From Savagea sp. (GTDB taxonomy: Bacteria; Bacillota; Bacilli; Bacillales_A; Planococcaceae): DNA of 7,452 bases. Both the position numbers and the translations under genes were made by a program. A model generated the notes under the pieces. The model was given only the letters and a program-made list of their open reading frames with translations, ran no database searches and was not told where the DNA came from. Numbering within the stretch: position 1 is the first letter of the stretch; each line of letters opens with the position of its first letter. The stretch covers positions 1-7,452 of the forward strand of contig JASLCF010000011.1 of assembly GCA_030146155.1 (NCBI GenBank). The letters are read 5' to 3'. Of the stretch, positions 5,208 through 7,452 are shown in pieces.

Positions 5208-6035
5208 ATGGATAAAATACTAGCGAATGAACAAGCCATCCCTGAAATCGGCTTAGGGGTTTATAAGATGACAGATGAACAAGAAGCATATGATGCGATG
5301 ATGCATGCTTTGAAAATAGGCTATCGTCATATTGATACAGCTGCCTATTATTTTAATGAAGAAGTAGTGGGACGTGTGATTCGAGATTCGGGTATTCCAC
5401 GTGAAGAATTATTTATCACAACAAAAGTCTGGAATGATGATGCAGGGTATGAGGCGACTTTAGCTGCCTTTGAACGTTCCCTTGAAAAATTAGGATTGAC
5501 CTATGTGGATGCTTACTTAACACATTGGCCAGTCCCTGGACAGTTTGTTGAAACGTATCGTGCGATATTAACCTTGCACGAACAAGGAAAAGTACGTGTA
5601 CCAGGGGTTTGTAATCATACGATTGAGCAATTAGAAACATTACATGAGGCACTCGGTGTTTATCCTGTATTGAATCAAGTTGAAATTCACCCGTACTTGC
5701 AACAACATGACCTTCAACAGTTTTGTCGTGACAAAGAGATCGCTATAACGGCATGGGCACCATTAGGTCGTGGTACTTTATTAGACGACCCAACCTTAGT
5801 GGAGATTGCAAAGAAACACGGTCGTACGGTTGCACAAATTATTTTAGAGTGGCATCTGCATGAAGGTAGGATTGTTATTCCAAAATCCGTTACGCCTTCA
5901 CGTATTGATGAGAATTTTCAGTTAAACCGAATTGAACTGACATCCGAAGATATGGAAGCCATTCATGCCTTAGAAAGAAATGGTCGCACGGGTGCCAATC
6001 CCGCAGACCCTGATTTTATGGAGCGTTTTCAATAA
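5208..6035 (+). CDS. Aldo/keto reductase
   Basis: NADPH-dependent cytoplasmic carbonyl reductase of 275 residues, the usual length for bacterial AKR5-type enzymes, with a TIM-barrel fold. The catalytic tetrad is complete: Asp43 (HIDTA), Tyr48, Lys73 (TTKVW) and His106 (THWP). The GLGVYKM strand near the start and the cofactor segment IPKSVTPSRIDENF at 225-238 are typical. One oddity: the usual GVSNF motif reads PGVCNH at 132-137, replacing a Ser that often contacts the nicotinamide. Physiological substrate is unknown; the family reduces aldehydes, methylglyoxal and ketoesters. It has its own promoter-like site and is transcribed away from the Nudix operon. No terminator separates it from the IclR-type gene 78 bp downstream, so the two may share a transcript. 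Confidence 0.93.
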   Translation: MDKILANEQAIPEIGLGVYKMTDEQEAYDAMMHALKIGYRHIDTAAYYFNEEVVGRVIRDSGIPREELFITTKVWNDDAGYEATLAAFERSLEKLGLTYVDAYLTHWPVPGQFVETYRAILTLHEQGKVRVPGVCNHTIEQLETLHEALGVYPVLNQVEIHPYLQQHDLQQFCRDKEIAITAWAPLGRGTLLDDPTLVEIAKKHGRTVAQIILEWHLHEGRIVIPKSVTPSRIDENFQLNRIELTSEDMEAIHALERNGRTGANPADPDFMERFQ

Positions 6036-6100
6036 GAAAGTAAAAAGCACTAGTTTTTTGAATAAAAAACCATTATGATAAGCGGTAGTATGTTGTACAG

Positions 6101-6108
6101 AGGAGAGG
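6101..6108 (+). promoter_or_regulatory. Ribosome binding site supporting a TTG start
   Basis: AGGAGAGG lies 5 nt before TTG at 6114. Upstream in-frame ATGs at 6075 and 6090 have no comparable site, so TTG is the more likely start of the IclR-type gene. Confidence 0.7.
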
Positions 6109-6113
6109 CCGCA

Positions 6114-6875
6114 TTGACGAATAAAAATAAAACAGTCATTCGAACAATGGAATTATTAACTTTATTTATGGAGCACGCTGAGTTAACTTTTCAAGAAATC
6201 GTAGAATTATCAGATGTTCCTAAAAGTTCCGTTTTTCGTATGTTAACTTCATTGGAAGAAATGAAATTTTTAGAAAAAGGAATAGATAATAAATATCGAT
6301 TAGGTACAATTTTTTTACAATTCGGCCACTTGGTTTCTTCGAGGATGAATATCCGTCAGTTTGCAGAACCGATCATGAGGGCATTGCATGAAGAAACGAG
6401 AGAAGCGATTAACTTGGCGATTTTAGAACAAGACGAGGCAGTCTATGTAGAAAAAATTGACCATTATCAAAAAGTAAAATTGTACACTTCTGTGGGTAGA
6501 AGAAGTCCTTTATATGGAGGAGCTTGTGCACGGGCGATTTTGACTTTTATGCCGGACTCACAAATTGAAGCCTATCTGAAGCGAGTGACACTAGTTCCTT
6601 ATACGGAAAGTACATTGGTCAGTCAAAAAGAGTTGTGGAGAGCAATCGAGGAATCACGTGAACGTGGGTATACGGTTAGTATGTCAGAGCTTGAAAATCA
6701 TACAGCTTCTGTGGCTGCACCGATCTATAATTATCGCGGTGAAGTTATTGCTTCAATTAGTATTGCAGGGATTGAACATGATTTTACTGAAGAAGTGGTC
6801 ACTCATTACGGTGAACAAATGAAAAAAGCAGCCGAAGAGATTTCCAAACAATTGGGCTATCAAACGCAAAAATAA
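6114..6875 (+). CDS. IclR-family transcriptional regulator, KipR-like
   Basis: Cytoplasmic DNA-binding regulator of 253 residues, the normal IclR length, when started at TTG 6114; in-frame ATG 6075 would add 13 residues with no ribosome site. Residues about 6-65 form the winged helix-turn-helix (LTFQEIVELSDVPKSSVFRML). Residues about 75-250 form the IclR effector domain, with SPLYGGACARAIL at 131-143 and the AAPIYNYRGEVIASISIAG strand pair at 201-219. The overall wording (NKNKTV start, YVEKI, VGRRSPLY) recalls Bacillus KipR, the regulator of the kip/pxp 5-oxoprolinase locus; this comes from memory, not alignment. It ends facing a biotin carboxylase gene, which fits that locus. It probably acts as a repressor responding to a small acid, which is inference. 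Confidence 0.92.
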   Translation: MTNKNKTVIRTMELLTLFMEHAELTFQEIVELSDVPKSSVFRMLTSLEEMKFLEKGIDNKYRLGTIFLQFGHLVSSRMNIRQFAEPIMRALHEETREAINLAILEQDEAVYVEKIDHYQKVKLYTSVGRRSPLYGGACARAILTFMPDSQIEAYLKRVTLVPYTESTLVSQKELWRAIEESRERGYTVSMSELENHTASVAAPIYNYRGEVIASISIAGIEHDFTEEVVTHYGEQMKKAAEEISKQLGYQTQK

Positions 6876-6917
6876 AAGTGATTGAAAAGGGGGAGGCCTC
6901 TTTCAATCACTTTTTTT
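6874..6917. terminator. Bidirectional terminator, IclR gene and carboxylase operon
   Basis: AAAGTGATTGAAA at 6875-6887 pairs perfectly over 13 bp with TTTCAATCACTTT at 6901-6913, followed by T through 6917. On the minus strand the 5' A run gives a matching T run. The left arm overlaps the TAA of the IclR gene, and the structure ends just 3 bp from the carboxylase stop. Confidence 0.88.
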
Positions 6918-6920
6918 ATA

Positions 6921-7452
6921 TCAACCTTTAGAAAAGGAAGCATACATTTGGTCAAATAAATTATGTTCAAAATCGCCTGCAAGAAAATCAGAATCAGTTA
7001 AACTAGCTGCGAGAAAAGAAGTAGTTGTTGGCACTCCTTGAATCGTACATTCCAACAACGCACGTTGCATTTTTTTAATCGCTGCTTCTCGTGTGGGTGC
7101 ATGGACAATGACTTTTGCAATCATTGAATCATAATAGGGGGTAATCATAGCGTTCGCTTGAATAGCACTGTCTATTCTTACACCAAGTCCTGCCGGGAAG
7201 TGGTAGTCTTCTACAATTCCTGTGACAGGCATAAATTGTTGAAGTGGATCTTCTGCATTGATTCGACATTCAATCGCCCACCCATTGAGTGTGACTTCCT
7301 CTTGTTTGAATGGCAGTGGTTCTCCGTTTGCTACGCTAAGCTGTAGAGCAATTAAATCAAGTCCGGTAATCATTTCTGTGATTGTATGTTCCACTTGAAT
7401 ACGTGTATTCATTTCCATGAAATAAAAATGATTCGTCTTAGTGTCATAAATG
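6921..7452 (-). CDS. accC: Biotin carboxylase (AccC type), C-terminal part
   Basis: Only the last 176 residues are visible; the gene runs off the right edge, so the 5' part is missing because of the window, not a mutation. The enzyme uses ATP and bicarbonate to carboxylate biotin on a carrier protein. The visible part opens with HFYFMEMNTRIQVEH, which carries the metal-binding Glu and the catalytic Arg, Gln and Glu of the ATP-grasp site, followed by the C-terminal lid (GWAIECRINAEDP, YYDSMIAKVIVHAPTREAAI, GVPTTTSF). The usual HPVTE after the motif reads HTITE here, a small departure from housekeeping AccC. It is the last gene of a minus-strand operon. With a KipR-like regulator next door it may be the second AccC copy found in 5-oxoproline/allophanate-type clusters instead of the fatty-acid enzyme; the neighbours needed to decide are outside. 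Confidence 0.9.
   Translation of the reverse strand, partial: IYDTKTNHFYFMEMNTRIQVEHTITEMITGLDLIALQLSVANGEPLPFKQEEVTLNGWAIECRINAEDPLQQFMPVTGIVEDYHFPAGLGVRIDSAIQANAMITPYYDSMIAKVIVHAPTREAAIKKMQRALLECTIQGVPTTTSFLAASLTDSDFLAGDFEHNLFDQMYASFSKG

Noticed and set aside
5110..5289. Sixty-codon upstream extension of the Nudix frame
   Set aside because: It would run through the divergent promoters and the reductase start, and has no suitable ribosome site; ATG 5109 has a strong one.
6053..6070. GTTTTTT/AAAAAAC hairpin after the reductase gene as a terminator
   Set aside because: One G-C pair only and no T run after it; more likely chance in AT-rich DNA.
6075..6113. ATG 6075 or 6090 as start of the IclR-type gene
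   Set aside because: No ribosome site before either; the extra residues do not look like the family, while TTG 6114 has AGGAGAGG at a good distance.
7158..7346. Plus-strand open frame opposite the biotin carboxylase
   Set aside because: The minus-strand frame carries clear carboxylase motifs; the plus-strand product shows nothing recognisable.

Overview
The window looks like chromosomal DNA of a low-GC Gram-positive bacterium. By hand count GC is about 40% in most genes and about 31% in one. Almost every gene has a strong AGGAGG-like ribosome binding site, the promoter-like motifs are sigma-A type, and transcripts end in hairpin-plus-T-tract terminators. Gene content fits Bacillales, perhaps a Planococcaceae/Kurthia/Lysinibacillus-like genome; the genus is inference. 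No phage, transposase, CRISPR, rRNA or tRNA signal was seen.

Bases 1-3076 (+) hold a compact signalling operon: an OmpR-family response regulator (5' end missing), a membrane histidine kinase overlapping it by 4 bp (ATGA), and a lipoprotein with a LolA/DUF4367-like look overlapping the kinase stop by 1 bp (TGATG). The kinase would sense something at the envelope, the regulator would respond, and the lipoprotein probably works at the same surface.

Bases 3077-3477 are a 401-bp gap without a normal gene, but not empty. A promoter-like pair (TTGAAC-17-TATATT) precedes three back-to-back RNA helices (3170-3243, 3245-3319, 3321-3355). The last is an intrinsic terminator. The first buries the ribosome binding site and start codon of a possible 29-codon ORF. 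This candidate structured RNA of about 200 nt is the most interesting item in the window.

Bases 3478-4008 (+) encode a DinB/DUF664-type metal-binding protein that is clearly more AT-rich than its neighbours. A bidirectional terminator separates it from a convergent two-gene operon (4149-5109, -): a Nudix hydrolase followed by an overlapping zinc cytidine/guanine-deaminase-type enzyme. From a divergent promoter region an aldo/keto reductase is read rightward (5208-6035), followed by an IclR-family regulator (6114-6875) that probably starts at TTG.

A second bidirectional terminator (6874-6917) lies between the IclR gene and the convergent 3' end of a biotin carboxylase gene (accC type, 6921-7452, -), which runs off the right edge. 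A KipR-like IclR regulator beside a biotin carboxylase recalls 5-oxoprolinase (Pxp/Kip) loci of Bacillales. This predicts pxp/accB genes to the right of the window, which cannot be seen here.
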